Assembly: GCF_934725225.1 (NCBI RefSeq)
Contig: NZ_CAKVAM010000006.1
Location: 156,846-220,845 of the forward strand
Direction: 5' to 3'
DNA length: 64,000 bases
Origin: an uncultured Treponema sp.
Lineage (GTDB): Bacteria > Spirochaetota > Spirochaetia > Treponematales > Treponemataceae
This document shows, piece by piece, positions 48,659-58,081 of the stretch. Every line of letters begins with the position of its first letter. The first letter of the stretch is position 1. The notes beneath the pieces are model-generated. The model made no database searches, had not been told where the DNA came from, and was given only the letters and a program-made list of their open reading frames with translations. Made by a program: the position numbers and the translations under genes.

Positions 48659-51535
48659 ATGAAACAAAACAAAAAATTTATTAAGATTATTTCATTATTT
48701 GTATTTTTATTTACACTGAATTTCATTCACGCCGAAAAAACTCCAGTTGAAAATTTATATGAATACAAAATGGAAAACGGCCTTACAGTTTTTGCCGCAG
48801 AAAACCACACAGTTCCATTAGTCTATATTGAAATTGCAATCCGCGCTGGAGCCATAACGCAAACTCCGCAAACCGCAGGACTTTTTCATTTGTATGAGCA
48901 CATGATGTTCAAGGGAAACAAACTTTACAAAGATGCGGCATCAGTGAACAGGGCACTTTCAAATCTTGGAGTTGCAAGCTGGAACGGAACAACAGGAATA
49001 AACCATGTGAATTATTTTTTCACAGTGCCGTCAAACAAACTTGAGGAAGGACTTGCGTTTTGGAATGCGGCGGTTCGTTCTCCTCTTCTTGATGAGCAGG
49101 AACTTGAAAATGAAAAAAAAGTTGTGCTTTCAGAAATTGAAGGCGGAAAATCAGAGCCATCAAAAATTTTTTATAGCTATTTAAACAAAAAACTTTTTCC
49201 AGATGCGCCGTACAAACTTGATTCCGGCGGTTCATTTGACGCTGTAAGAAATGCGACTTCAACTCAGCTAAAAGAAATAAAAGGAAAATACTACATTCCA
49301 AAAAATGCCGCACTTTTCATCGGCGGAGATATTCAGCCCGAAGAAACTTTTAAGCTTGCAGAAAAAATATTCGGAACTTGGAGCAACAACAATTCAAATA
49401 TTGAACATTCAATTCAGCAAAAAAAAGAACCGTTTGAAAGTACACAATTTTGCGTAATGCCTTTTGACAAAATCACAAAGGAACTTGCGCAGATTATGAT
49501 TCAGTTCAGAGGTCCGGACGCAGACTTTGATTTGCAAGACACTTATGCCGCGGACTATCTGATGTATCTTTTGTCAGAGCCAAACGGAGAATACATTCAG
49601 TCGCTTTACAAAAATTCAGAATTTAAAATTCCAGACTTCAACAATTCTTGGGCGCAATATGCCACAGTAAGAGCGAACGGACTTTTTGAATTCGGAACAA
49701 TTGTGTCAGAGCCGGAAACTTTACTTCCAGAACGAACGGAAAAAATTCTTTCAGAAATTCAAAATTTAATTATTCCGAAAATTGCAAACGAGAAAAAATT
49801 TTTTACTGAATCTTACAAATCAAAAATAATAGAAAAATTAAAAGACAATCAGACGCTGACAACAGAAACTCCTTCAGAACTTTTGACAAGCATCCGAAGC
49901 TGGTGGACGAATACAAATGCAGAATACTTTTTCAGCTACTACGACAATCTTTCAAAAGTTACGCAGGACGATGTAAAAAGAATTGTAGAAAAATATTTAT
50001 CAAACAAAAAGCCGCTCGTAAGCGTTCTTTTAAATCCTGAAATTTACAACAGCACGAAAAAAGATTTTGAAAGCACAGGATTCTATGAAATTCATTCCGA
50101 TGAAAAAAGATGGTGGCAGGAAAAACAATTTGAATTAAAAGAACCGATTCAGAATTCAAATTACAAATTTGCAGAAGAAAAAAATATTTACATTCCGCAA
50201 GAAAATCAGTCGAGCAAAACTGAAAATAAAATTTTAAAACGGAATATTGAAATTAAAAAACTGAAAAACGAAATTCCTGTTTACATAAACAACACGAGCG
50301 ACAAAATTATTTCCATTGCGATTCTTTGTCCGGGCGGAGTTGAAAAACTTACACCAGAAACATCGGGCATGGAAACGACATTGTTTTCTTTCATGGCGGA
50401 TTCTTCAAAAAAGTTTTCGTACAAAAAGCGAACAGAAATTTCATACGACACAAATTCCAGCATAGGATATTTTTCAAAACTTTCTGGAAGCGCACTTTAC
50501 TTAAATACAATGGACAAGCATTTTGAAAAAACACTTTCAGTTTTTCTGGACGGATTTTTAAATCCTACATTTAAGCAGGATGACTATGAAAACACAATCA
50601 ATGCTTTGCGCCAAAGAATACAAGGAATTTTCAACGACCCGGAATCTTTTTTGGCTTACACAATTTCAAATGAACTTTACAAAGGTCATCCTTACGAAGC
50701 AAAAACTTTTGCAACTCCTGATTCAATAAAAAATATTACAATAGAAAATTTAAAAAATTATCACAAAAAGCTTTTGGCAAATGGAAATTTTTCTGTTGTT
50801 GTTTCAGGAAAAATTGATTCAGAATTTTTAATAAAAAAACTGAACAGCACAATTGGAAAATTAAAATTTTCAAACGAGGAAACAAAAAGAAAAATCATAC
50901 AGCCAATCAGCATACAAAAAAATGCGCCGGTTACACTTCGCCATCCGTCAGCAGAAGGAACGGCATACATTACAAAAGTTTTCGCTTCTCCTGCAAACAC
51001 CGAGCCTAACTTTATTCCATGCGTGCTTGCAGGAAATATTTACACAGACATTCTTTTTAATGTTGTAAGAGAGCACTATGGAATTTGCTATTCGCCGCAG
51101 AGTTATGTCATCGGCTCGAAAGCACCTTACGGAATTGAGCATTTATTTAAAGTTTCTGATTTTGTCAATTTTGAAAAAACCATGCAAGAAGCAAGAAACT
51201 ACATGGCAAATGACAAAATCGTAGAAAAAACAAATGCGGACGGAAGCTATGAATTTTCAACGATTGAACAAAATTTGGAAGGCTACAAAAATTCGTATAT
51301 AAATCAAACTTACCAAAGCCAGCAAACCAGCGCAGGCTTAGTTTCAATAATGGGATACAACTTGATTCAGTTCAACGATATTGACTACGACCTAAAGCAA
51401 CTGGAACAGATCAAGCAAACTTCCGCGCAAGAAATTCTCCGTGTCTTCAAAAAATACTGGATTGAAAATCCTTCCGCTTGGTTCGCAATAACTGGCGAAA
51501 ACACAACTTTAAATTTTGGTGAGCAGGAGCAATAA
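48659..51535 (+). CDS. M16 family zinc peptidase (pitrilysin-like), exported
   Basis: 958 residues. Signal peptide ~1-25. The inverted zinc motif HxxEH is present as HLYEH (H77, E80, H81) with the third ligand Glu in ELENEKKVVLSEIEGG. The second, inactive M16 domain spans the C-terminal half (GVEKLTPETSGMETTLF, IRSIM-like repeats). It is the fused two-domain form acting in the periplasm. It has no Shine-Dalgarno; TTGAAA (48624-48629), 17 bp, TGAAAT (48647-48652) ends 7 nt before ATG, a possible weak leaderless promoter. Its 3' end overlaps recQ. Confidence 0.92.
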   Translation: MKQNKKFIKIISLFVFLFTLNFIHAEKTPVENLYEYKMENGLTVFAAENHTVPLVYIEIAIRAGAITQTPQTAGLFHLYEHMMFKGNKLYKDAASVNRALSNLGVASWNGTTGINHVNYFFTVPSNKLEEGLAFWNAAVRSPLLDEQELENEKKVVLSEIEGGKSEPSKIFYSYLNKKLFPDAPYKLDSGGSFDAVRNATSTQLKEIKGKYYIPKNAALFIGGDIQPEETFKLAEKIFGTWSNNNSNIEHSIQQKKEPFESTQFCVMPFDKITKELAQIMIQFRGPDADFDLQDTYAADYLMYLLSEPNGEYIQSLYKNSEFKIPDFNNSWAQYATVRANGLFEFGTIVSEPETLLPERTEKILSEIQNLIIPKIANEKKFFTESYKSKIIEKLKDNQTLTTETPSELLTSIRSWWTNTNAEYFFSYYDNLSKVTQDDVKRIVEKYLSNKKPLVSVLLNPEIYNSTKKDFESTGFYEIHSDEKRWWQEKQFELKEPIQNSNYKFAEEKNIYIPQENQSSKTENKILKRNIEIKKLKNEIPVYINNTSDKIISIAILCPGGVEKLTPETSGMETTLFSFMADSSKKFSYKKRTEISYDTNSSIGYFSKLSGSALYLNTMDKHFEKTLSVFLDGFLNPTFKQDDYENTINALRQRIQGIFNDPESFLAYTISNELYKGHPYEAKTFATPDSIKNITIENLKNYHKKLLANGNFSVVVSGKIDSEFLIKKLNSTIGKLKFSNEETKRKIIQPISIQKNAPVTLRHPSAEGTAYITKVFASPANTEPNFIPCVLAGNIYTDILFNVVREHYGICYSPQSYVIGSKAPYGIEHLFKVSDFVNFEKTMQEARNYMANDKIVEKTNADGSYEFSTIEQNLEGYKNSYINQTYQSQQTSAGLVSIMGYNLIQFNDIDYDLKQLEQIKQTSAQEILRVFKKYWIENPSAWFAITGENTTLNFGEQEQ

Positions 51536-53030
51536 GTCCTTTAAACGGAAACTTTCTTATACGGATGATTTTTTGCATCTTAAGCTGACTTATAATTTCA
51601 TCCGTATCTGAATGTTCATAAATATTCACTGAGCAATTTTTCCCAGCAATTTTATTCAAGGCAATCATCGCCTCTTGATTCAATTCATCTTGAGTAAAAC
51701 GGTTTGGATTTTTTCTTACAAGCTCCAGAACAATTTTTGCATCAGGCGCAATTTTTTTATCTGATTTTCCTGAGCAAACATCACAGCCATCACACACAGC
51801 CTGTTCTCCGCCCAAAGCATCTAATAAAATTTGACGGCGGCAAGTTTTGCTTTCTGCAAATTTCTGCATAATTTTTCTTCTGTCATTTTCTTTTATTGCT
51901 GAAAATTTTTTGTGGTCATTAAAACTCCAAAGCAATATCGCATTTGAAATTTCCCCATCTCTTCCGCCGCGGCCGGCTTCCTGAATATAAGATTCCGCGC
52001 TTGGACTTGGCTCCAAATGAATGACAGTGCGGATATTTTTCTTGTCCACTCCCATTCCAAAAGCGCAAGTACAGCACAAAACCGCATCGTCTTTTGGATA
52101 AAACCATTTTTCAACTTTTTGCTTTTCTTCGCGGGTCATTCCAGCATGATAAAATTTCACTTTGTCATTTCCGTAGTAAGCAGAAAGTTCCCTCGCCATG
52201 TCTTCAGATTTTGCACGAGTTCCGCAAAAAATAATCAGCGGCTTTTGTTCCGTCAGCGCAAGTAAAAAGGCAGTCCGTTTTTTTGCATAGCATTTTACAA
52301 CTTTATAGTGAATATTCGGACGGTCGCTTTCGCTTCTTACAATTTTCGCCTCTCCATCAAAAAGAACTTCAGAAACTCTTGCAAGAACACTTTCCGAAGC
52401 AGTCGCAGTAAAAGCGGTTACAACAGGCGGATTAATTTTCTTTATAACTTTTCCAAGATTTAAATACGCAGGCCTAAATGAATCGCCCCACTCGCTTACA
52501 CAATGAGCCTCATCAATTGCAATGTGAACAATTCCAAATGAACAAAGCTGCTCCAAAAGATTTTGATTTTGCAACGCCTCTGGGTTTGTAATTATCACTT
52601 TTGCGCCGTTCTTTATGCGCATAAAATTTTCTTCACGCTCTAAATCAGTCTGGCCGCCTCGAAACACAACGCAGTCAAGACCGCCTTCATCCATTCTTCT
52701 TTTTTGATCTGAAATAAGCGCAAGCAAAGGATAGATAACAAGCGTAGGTTTATCTAAAAGCAAAGCCGGAGCAAGAAAGCAAAGCGATTTTCCAGCTCCA
52801 GTCGGAAGCAAAACAATTTGCCGTCCGTTAGAACAGACATCATCTTTTAAAACATCATCTCTTGGATTTGCCGAATCCAAAATATTTGCAATTACAATTC
52901 TCTGCCACGGAAAAAAATAAGAAATACCAAAAGCTTTTTTCGCCGCCTGCAAAACTTCATCAGAATCCAAAGTGCTTTCTTCTTCCGATTCTGGAATTGC
53001 CCAAAACTCATCATTGATTTCTTCTGCCAT
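51447..53030 (-). CDS. recQ: RecQ-family ATP-dependent DNA helicase
   Basis: 527 residues. Helicase core motifs: LLPTGAGKSLCF (Walker A), AIDEAHCVSEWG (DEAH) and EAGRGGRDG (motif VI). A zinc-binding segment (CRRQILLDALGGEQAVCDGCDVC, four Cys) follows; the C-terminal HRDC domain appears missing, so it is a short RecQ. GAGG precedes the start. The final 89 bp overlap the end of the M16 gene on the other strand, a convergent overlap. Confidence 0.9.
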   Translation of the reverse strand: MAEEINDEFWAIPESEEESTLDSDEVLQAAKKAFGISYFFPWQRIVIANILDSANPRDDVLKDDVCSNGRQIVLLPTGAGKSLCFLAPALLLDKPTLVIYPLLALISDQKRRMDEGGLDCVVFRGGQTDLEREENFMRIKNGAKVIITNPEALQNQNLLEQLCSFGIVHIAIDEAHCVSEWGDSFRPAYLNLGKVIKKINPPVVTAFTATASESVLARVSEVLFDGEAKIVRSESDRPNIHYKVVKCYAKKRTAFLLALTEQKPLIIFCGTRAKSEDMARELSAYYGNDKVKFYHAGMTREEKQKVEKWFYPKDDAVLCCTCAFGMGVDKKNIRTVIHLEPSPSAESYIQEAGRGGRDGEISNAILLWSFNDHKKFSAIKENDRRKIMQKFAESKTCRRQILLDALGGEQAVCDGCDVCSGKSDKKIAPDAKIVLELVRKNPNRFTQDELNQEAMIALNKIAGKNCSVNIYEHSDTDEIISQLKMQKIIRIRKFPFKGLIAPAHQNLKLCFRQLLRTKRKDFQSSIF

Positions 53031-53052
53031 AAAGTCCTCTTTTTATTTGCGC

Positions 53053-53091
53053 AAAAAAAACTGCCTAATAAATTTTACTTTACTAGGCAGT
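53053..53091 (-). terminator. Rho-independent terminator after the antiporter-EIIA gene
   Basis: On the minus strand ACTGCCTA (reverse of 53084-53091) pairs with TAGGCAGT (53060-53067), followed by eight T (53059-53052). It separates the gene at 53169 from recQ downstream. Confidence 0.82.
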
Positions 53092-53168
53092 CTGATTTTT
53101 TCTTATAAAAACTTTATTGCTCAAGAAAAACAAAAAATGCAGAATCAACTGCAAAATTTTTTTTCAGT

Positions 53169-55259
53169 TTAAGAATTATTTTTCCGCGCGGCAAATTCTT
53201 TCATCTTTTCAAAAAGCGATTTTGCGTCAGGACATTTCAAAAGTTCCTCAACATTTTTTTCATCGCGAAGAATGTAGCTCATGGAAGAAAGCAAAAGCAT
53301 GTGCGGCGAAGAAGTTTTTTTCGGCGAAACAATCATAACAAAGACCTTGCACTTTTCACCGTCAAGAGAATCAAAGTCCACTCCGTTACGGCTAATTCCC
53401 AAGGCAACGCAAGTGTGGGTAACAGCGTCGGATTTTCCGTGAGGGAAAGCAACTCCATGCTGCATTCCAGTGCTCATAATATTTTCACGCTCACGCACAT
53501 CGGCAAGAACAGTTTCCCAGTTGCGCACAGCCCCGGAATTTGCAAGAAGCATGACCATTTCCTGAAGAATTTGATCTTTTGTAGTTCCCTTCAAATCCAC
53601 AGAAACAGCGTCCGGCGCAAAAAGCTTAAGAATGTCGGAACTTGTGCGGCTCACTTCGCTCTGGTCAAAGAAATTTATTTTTTCAGGAACATAGTTTTCC
53701 TTTAAATTCTGAACAAGATTTCCAAGGCGGATTAAAACTTCGTACATCGCATTTTTTACAAAGCCTGAATCTTCCGCGCTTGTTTCAATTTTTACAACAG
53801 ATTCAGTTTCTGTAATTGAAAGAGAAATTCCGTCTTTTCTTGCTTGGGAAATTCCGTCGGAAATATTCATCATCTGAACATAGAATCCTTCGCTTCTAAG
53901 ATCCTTAAGGAAAATATCAATTACAAGGTCGGCAATTTCATCAGAGCCAAAATCCCAAGTAAACGCAACGTTGTCTGTTGAGCGGGTTTCTTTTTTTGTT
54001 CCCTTTCCGTTTATAGAAAGAGCCGCGGAAATAAGAGGAGGCGCAAACAAAGTTGTAACAAGCGTCATAAGAATAACAACGCCGAACATCTGCTCATCAA
54101 GAATTCCAGCTGTAAGACCGATTCCGGCTATAATAAGAGCAACTTCTCCACGAGGAATCATTCCGCAGCCAATTCTCAAAGCTCCCTTCAAGTTAAAGCC
54201 GAATCCCAAGGCAGGAAGTCCGCAGCCAACAACTTTCGCAACAACCGCAAGCACAGTATAGAACGCGCCGAACGCAAGAACTTCCTTGGACATAAGCTCG
54301 CGCATATTCACCATCATTCCCATTACAGCAAAAAACAGCGGAACAAAAAATTTGTAAAGTCCATGGATTCTTTCCTGAATAATCGCCGCAATGTCAGTTG
54401 CAGAAAGTGAAAGTCCTGTAATGTACGCGCCGATAATCATCGCAAGCCCTTGCTTTTCAAAGAAGCCGCCAAGAAGCAACGCAATTCCCAAAGCGCAAAT
54501 CGAAAAATCATAAGAATGCTTAAAAAGCTTTAGGAACTTTGCAATTTTCTTTGAAAAAACAAGACCAGCAGCGGTAAACACAAGCCAAATTCCAAAAGCG
54601 CGCGCAGCAATCAAAAGAATCTTAACGCCGTCAATTGAAACCTGTCCGCCTTCAGAACTCAAAGCCGCAACAATTCCCATCACAACAGCAAGAAGAATAA
54701 TTCCAAGAACATCGTCAAAAACAGCAGAGGCAAGAATCGTAACGCCTTCCGGGGAATCCATCTTCTTTTTGTCAGACAAAATGCGCGCCGTAATTCCTAC
54801 AGAAGTCGCGGTGGACATAATTCCAAGGAAAAGACATCTTACATCCATTATTCCGCAGCCAAAAAGCATCATTCCTGCAATGTCGCCCAAAAGAAACGAA
54901 GCCACAACTCCGCCAAGACCAATCACGCCGCCCGCAAGAGAATAACGCAAGAAAAGCGCAAGGTCAGTTTCAAGACCGGAAGCAAAAAGCAAAATAACAG
55001 AAGCCACAGTAGAAAAACCGTAAAGCTCAGGAGTTACAGCAAGCGAAGCAGAATTCAAGCTGAAAATTCCAGACGGAAACCCAGGAAGCGGAATTGCACC
55101 CAAAGCATAAGGACCGATAACAACACCGGCAATCAACTCGCCAAGAACCGATGAAATCCTGACTTTCTTAGCAAGAAATCCAAAAAAGCGGACAGCAAAA
55201 AGCAAAACTCCGATTTGAATAACAAGAGTTCCCATCCGGGCAGTAATATCGCCTTCCAT
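53169..55259 (-). CDS. CPA2-type cation/proton antiporter fused to a PTS EIIA domain
   Basis: 696 residues. The first ~415 residues are about 12 membrane helices of the Na+/H+ (Kef/NapA-like) antiporter family (LGELIAGVVIGPYALG, IGAYITGLSLS). A middle soluble part (~430-545) links to a C-terminal EIIA of the fructose/mannitol-nitrogen type, with the phosphorylatable His607 in AFPHGKSDAV. So ion exchange may be gated by phosphate passed from EI and HPr, whose genes are in this window. GGAGG precedes the start. Confidence 0.9.
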   Translation of the reverse strand: MEGDITARMGTLVIQIGVLLFAVRFFGFLAKKVRISSVLGELIAGVVIGPYALGAIPLPGFPSGIFSLNSASLAVTPELYGFSTVASVILLFASGLETDLALFLRYSLAGGVIGLGGVVASFLLGDIAGMMLFGCGIMDVRCLFLGIMSTATSVGITARILSDKKKMDSPEGVTILASAVFDDVLGIILLAVVMGIVAALSSEGGQVSIDGVKILLIAARAFGIWLVFTAAGLVFSKKIAKFLKLFKHSYDFSICALGIALLLGGFFEKQGLAMIIGAYITGLSLSATDIAAIIQERIHGLYKFFVPLFFAVMGMMVNMRELMSKEVLAFGAFYTVLAVVAKVVGCGLPALGFGFNLKGALRIGCGMIPRGEVALIIAGIGLTAGILDEQMFGVVILMTLVTTLFAPPLISAALSINGKGTKKETRSTDNVAFTWDFGSDEIADLVIDIFLKDLRSEGFYVQMMNISDGISQARKDGISLSITETESVVKIETSAEDSGFVKNAMYEVLIRLGNLVQNLKENYVPEKINFFDQSEVSRTSSDILKLFAPDAVSVDLKGTTKDQILQEMVMLLANSGAVRNWETVLADVRERENIMSTGMQHGVAFPHGKSDAVTHTCVALGISRNGVDFDSLDGEKCKVFVMIVSPKKTSSPHMLLLSSMSYILRDEKNVEELLKCPDAKSLFEKMKEFAARKNNS

Positions 55260-55360
55260 AAAAAAAGCCTCCGAGAAAATATATAAGTCCGTATTTTATA
55301 ACCTTTTTTAGACCTATACAATAAGGGCATCTTTAAAAATGAACTGCGAAAACTGAAAAA

Positions 55361-56137
55361 TTATTTTTTTGCAACGATTACCATTGTTTTGGCGTTTTGG
55401 TCGTAAGGCTCGCCGTAAAATCCTCCGAAAACCTGCGCAGAAGAAAATCCACACTCGTTGCAAAGAATGTCGCGCAGCTCGGCGGCGGAATAAAGGCGCT
55501 GGACAAATTCGTGCTCAATTCGTTTTCCGTCCTTGCCAATCAAAATCCATTTTGAAACCAAGCCTTCCCAGGCGCCCTGCACTTTAAATTCCGTAAGAAC
55601 GGTCATTCCGGCGCGTTCAAACCATTCGCCTTCTGTAAAATATTTTACGGCAGTTTCGCGGCTTATACATTCAAGCACAAAAGTTCCGCCTTTTTTAAGA
55701 GCAACATTCACTTTTTTTAGGATTTTTATGTCGTCGCTGATTTTGTCGCAGTAGCCAAACGAATTGTAAATGTTCACGGCGGCGTCAAATTTTTTGCGTG
55801 AAGAAAAAGTTCTCATGTCCTTGTTTACAAATTCAATCTGAACACCTTCGTCCTGTGCAGTTTCGTCAGCCGCATCCAAAAACGGCTGAGTTATGTCAAC
55901 GCCGGTAACGTTCAGCCCAAGAAGCGCAAGTTCCACGCTGATTCTGCCAGGTCCGCAACAAACATCCAGCACAGAATTTCTTTCAGAAAGTTCTGCAAGA
56001 TTCATCACGCTTTTTGCAATTCCTGCCGCCTGCGCCCACTGCTGCCCATCAAACATAACAGGGCCGTAGTTCAGCCAAAAATCTTCATTTTCAAACCATT
56101 CAGTTTCAGTTTTTTTGTTTTTCATTGGCCATTCCAT
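55361..56137 (-). CDS. Class I SAM-dependent methyltransferase
   Basis: 258 residues; the real start may be the ATG at 56125 (MKNKKTETEW). The Rossmann motif I is VLDVCCGPGRIS, then NVTGVDITQPFLD (motif II) and FDAAVNIYNSFGY (motif IV). No substrate can be named; the C-terminal half (FVQRLYSAAELRDILCNE) is as in small-molecule methyltransferases. It diverges from hprK across a ~36-bp gap. Confidence 0.85.
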   Translation of the reverse strand: MEWPMKNKKTETEWFENEDFWLNYGPVMFDGQQWAQAAGIAKSVMNLAELSERNSVLDVCCGPGRISVELALLGLNVTGVDITQPFLDAADETAQDEGVQIEFVNKDMRTFSSRKKFDAAVNIYNSFGYCDKISDDIKILKKVNVALKKGGTFVLECISRETAVKYFTEGEWFERAGMTVLTEFKVQGAWEGLVSKWILIGKDGKRIEHEFVQRLYSAAELRDILCNECGFSSAQVFGGFYGEPYDQNAKTMVIVAKK

Positions 56138-56138
56138 A

Positions 56139-56167
56139 TTGAGTTTGTTTGTTTATAGTTGTATACT
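56139..56167 (+). promoter_or_regulatory. Leaderless promoter of hprK
   Basis: TTGAGT (56139-56144), 17 bp, TATACT (56162-56167). ATG (56174) begins 7 nt after the -10. No Shine-Dalgarno. Confidence 0.7.
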
Positions 56168-56173
56168 ATATAT

Positions 56174-57163
56174 ATGTCGGAAAAAAAGATAACAGTTTTA
56201 GACCTTCTTGACTTGGATTTAAAAGGCCAGGACTCGCTGAACATGAAGTGCATCGCGGGAAGATCTGGACTTTACAGGGAAATAACTGTTTCCGACATAA
56301 ACCGCCCGGGACTTGCAATTTCCGGATTTTACGAGTCGTTTGCTTATGAACGCGTCCAGCTTTTTGGAAGAGGAGAATCCGCTTATCTTAGAAAGCTTGA
56401 ATCCGAAGGAAATTTCGATCTTATAAAAAAATTCTTTACTTATGAAATGCCCTGCATCGTTTTTAGCCACAGCATTGAGCCTTCAGAATTTTTTCTTTCA
56501 GTCGCGGAATCTTCAAGGTGCGCGGTTCTTCAGACTGACTTGATTTCAACGGATTTTTCACAGCGGCTTTTAAGAGTCTTTTCAAATATTTTCGCTCCAA
56601 GAAAAACGCTCCACGGAGTTTTTGTAGAAGTTTACGGCGTTGGAATTCTTCTTATTGGAGAAAGCGGCGTCGGAAAAAGTGAAACTGCGCTTGAGCTTGT
56701 TGAGCGCGGACATCGTCTTGTTGCGGATGACATTGTTGAAATAAGATGCGTAAACGGAAACTCGATTATCGGACAGGGAGCAAACAAGCTTATAAGCCAC
56801 CACATGGAAATCCGCGGACTTGGAATTATAAACATCGCCCAGCTTTACGGAGTCGGCGCAATCCGTGAGCAAAAAGAAGTGCAGATGGTAATAAAGCTTG
56901 AAGCCTGGAACCAGACAAAAGTTTATGACAGAATCGGAACAAAAGGAGCTTTTATAGACCTTTTGGGCGTAAAAATTCCGATTATAGAAATTCCTGTAAA
57001 ACCAGGACGAAATCTCCCAATTATAATTGAAGCCGCCGCAATGAATGAAAGGCTAAAGACGATGGGCTATTATTCCGCGCAGGAATTCAACCAGAATATT
57101 TTGCGCTGGATAGAAACCGGAGCCGCCCAGAGAGATTACTATGGAAAAGAAGACTCTTATTGA
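56174..57163 (+). CDS. hprK: HPr kinase/phosphorylase
   Basis: 329 residues. Phosphorylates HPr at Ser46 and removes it. The C-terminal catalytic domain shows Walker A GESGVGKS (162-169), the catalytic-region His147 and the family signature EIRGLGIINIAQLYGVGA (in pieces) followed by KLEAWN. The N-terminal ~125 residues are the regulatory DRTGG-like domain. First gene of hprK-ptsH-lexA-holA; its own HPr target is encoded 32 bp downstream. Confidence 0.94.
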   Translation: MSEKKITVLDLLDLDLKGQDSLNMKCIAGRSGLYREITVSDINRPGLAISGFYESFAYERVQLFGRGESAYLRKLESEGNFDLIKKFFTYEMPCIVFSHSIEPSEFFLSVAESSRCAVLQTDLISTDFSQRLLRVFSNIFAPRKTLHGVFVEVYGVGILLIGESGVGKSETALELVERGHRLVADDIVEIRCVNGNSIIGQGANKLISHHMEIRGLGIINIAQLYGVGAIREQKEVQMVIKLEAWNQTKVYDRIGTKGAFIDLLGVKIPIIEIPVKPGRNLPIIIEAAAMNERLKTMGYYSAQEFNQNILRWIETGAAQRDYYGKEDSY

Positions 57164-57195
57164 GTCCAAAAAATAAAAACAAAGGAAGTGCCACT

Positions 57196-57462
57196 GTGAC
57201 AGAGAAAATTCTTACAGTTAGAAACCGCGCAGGAATCCACGCAAGGCCTGCAGCATTGATTGCCCAGACAGCAAACAAGTTTTCATCAGAAATAATCCTC
57301 GAAAAAGACTCGACCACTGTAAACGCCAAGTCAATAATGGGCGTTATCACAATGGCGGCTGGATATAACACAAACATAACTCTAAAGGCTGAAGGTTCGG
57401 ACGAAAAAGAAGCTGCCGAAGCGATCTTCAACCTTTTTGAAGCGAAATTTGAAGAGGAGTAG
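57196..57462 (+). CDS. ptsH: Phosphocarrier protein HPr
   Basis: 88 residues from a GTG start with AAGGAAG upstream; the TTG 36 nt earlier overlaps hprK and is less likely. His15 (GIHARPAA) is the EI phosphorylation site; Ser46 (AKSIMGVI) is the HPr kinase site, so both regulatory phosphates are possible. Cytoplasmic. Confidence 0.94.
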   Translation: MTEKILTVRNRAGIHARPAALIAQTANKFSSEIILEKDSTTVNAKSIMGVITMAAGYNTNITLKAEGSDEKEAAEAIFNLFEAKFEEE

Positions 57463-57465
57463 CCG

Positions 57466-58080
57466 ATGAAAAATCTTACAGACCGGCAAAAGGAAGTTCT
57501 GGAATTTATCGCGCGTTTTACAGAAGAAAACGGTTATCCTCCGACTGTACGCGAAATTGGAGAAAACTTCGGAATTTCACTTAGAGCCGTGCAAGACCAT
57601 ATCGCCGCCTGCCAGAAAAAAGGCTATCTTTCGCAGTGCCAAAAACGCTCGCGCTCAATCCGTGTTTTAAAAGACGACGGACTTGTAAGGGAAACAAAGC
57701 CATTCCTGGCAAAAATTCCGCTGCTTGGAACTGTAGCCGCAGGAAAACCACTTCTTTGCGAGGAAAACCTTGACGGCTATGTAAACATCGCAGAACCTTT
57801 TGTCCGCCCGGGAAAAAGCTACTTTGCCCTTCATGTCCGCGGCGCAAGCATGGCAAACGCAGGAATTCTTGACGGCGACCTTGCAATAATCGAGCAGGCA
57901 GAAATCGCCACAGAAGGACAGATTGTTGTCGCTGTTGTAAACAACGCAATCACATTAAAAAGATTCTACCGTGAAGAAGAAAGAATCCGCCTTCAGCCAG
58001 AAAACCCAGATTTCCAGCCGATTTACACACGCGATGTTCAGATTGCAGGAATAATGGTCGGACTTGTAAGAACATACTAG
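57466..58080 (+). CDS. lexA: LexA SOS repressor
   Basis: 204 residues; GAGGAG precedes the start. N-terminal winged HTH (TVREIGENFGISLRAVQDHI), the self-cleavage site Ala-Gly at 92-93 (TVAAGKP), and the catalytic Ser128 (GASMANAGILDGD) / Lys165 (NAITLKRF) pair. It starts 3 bp after HPr, an unusual place for lexA, which is more often alone or with recA. Represses DNA-damage genes until RecA filaments stimulate its cleavage. Confidence 0.95.
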   Translation: MKNLTDRQKEVLEFIARFTEENGYPPTVREIGENFGISLRAVQDHIAACQKKGYLSQCQKRSRSIRVLKDDGLVRETKPFLAKIPLLGTVAAGKPLLCEENLDGYVNIAEPFVRPGKSYFALHVRGASMANAGILDGDLAIIEQAEIATEGQIVVAVVNNAITLKRFYREEERIRLQPENPDFQPIYTRDVQIAGIMVGLVRTY

Positions 58081-58081
58081 A

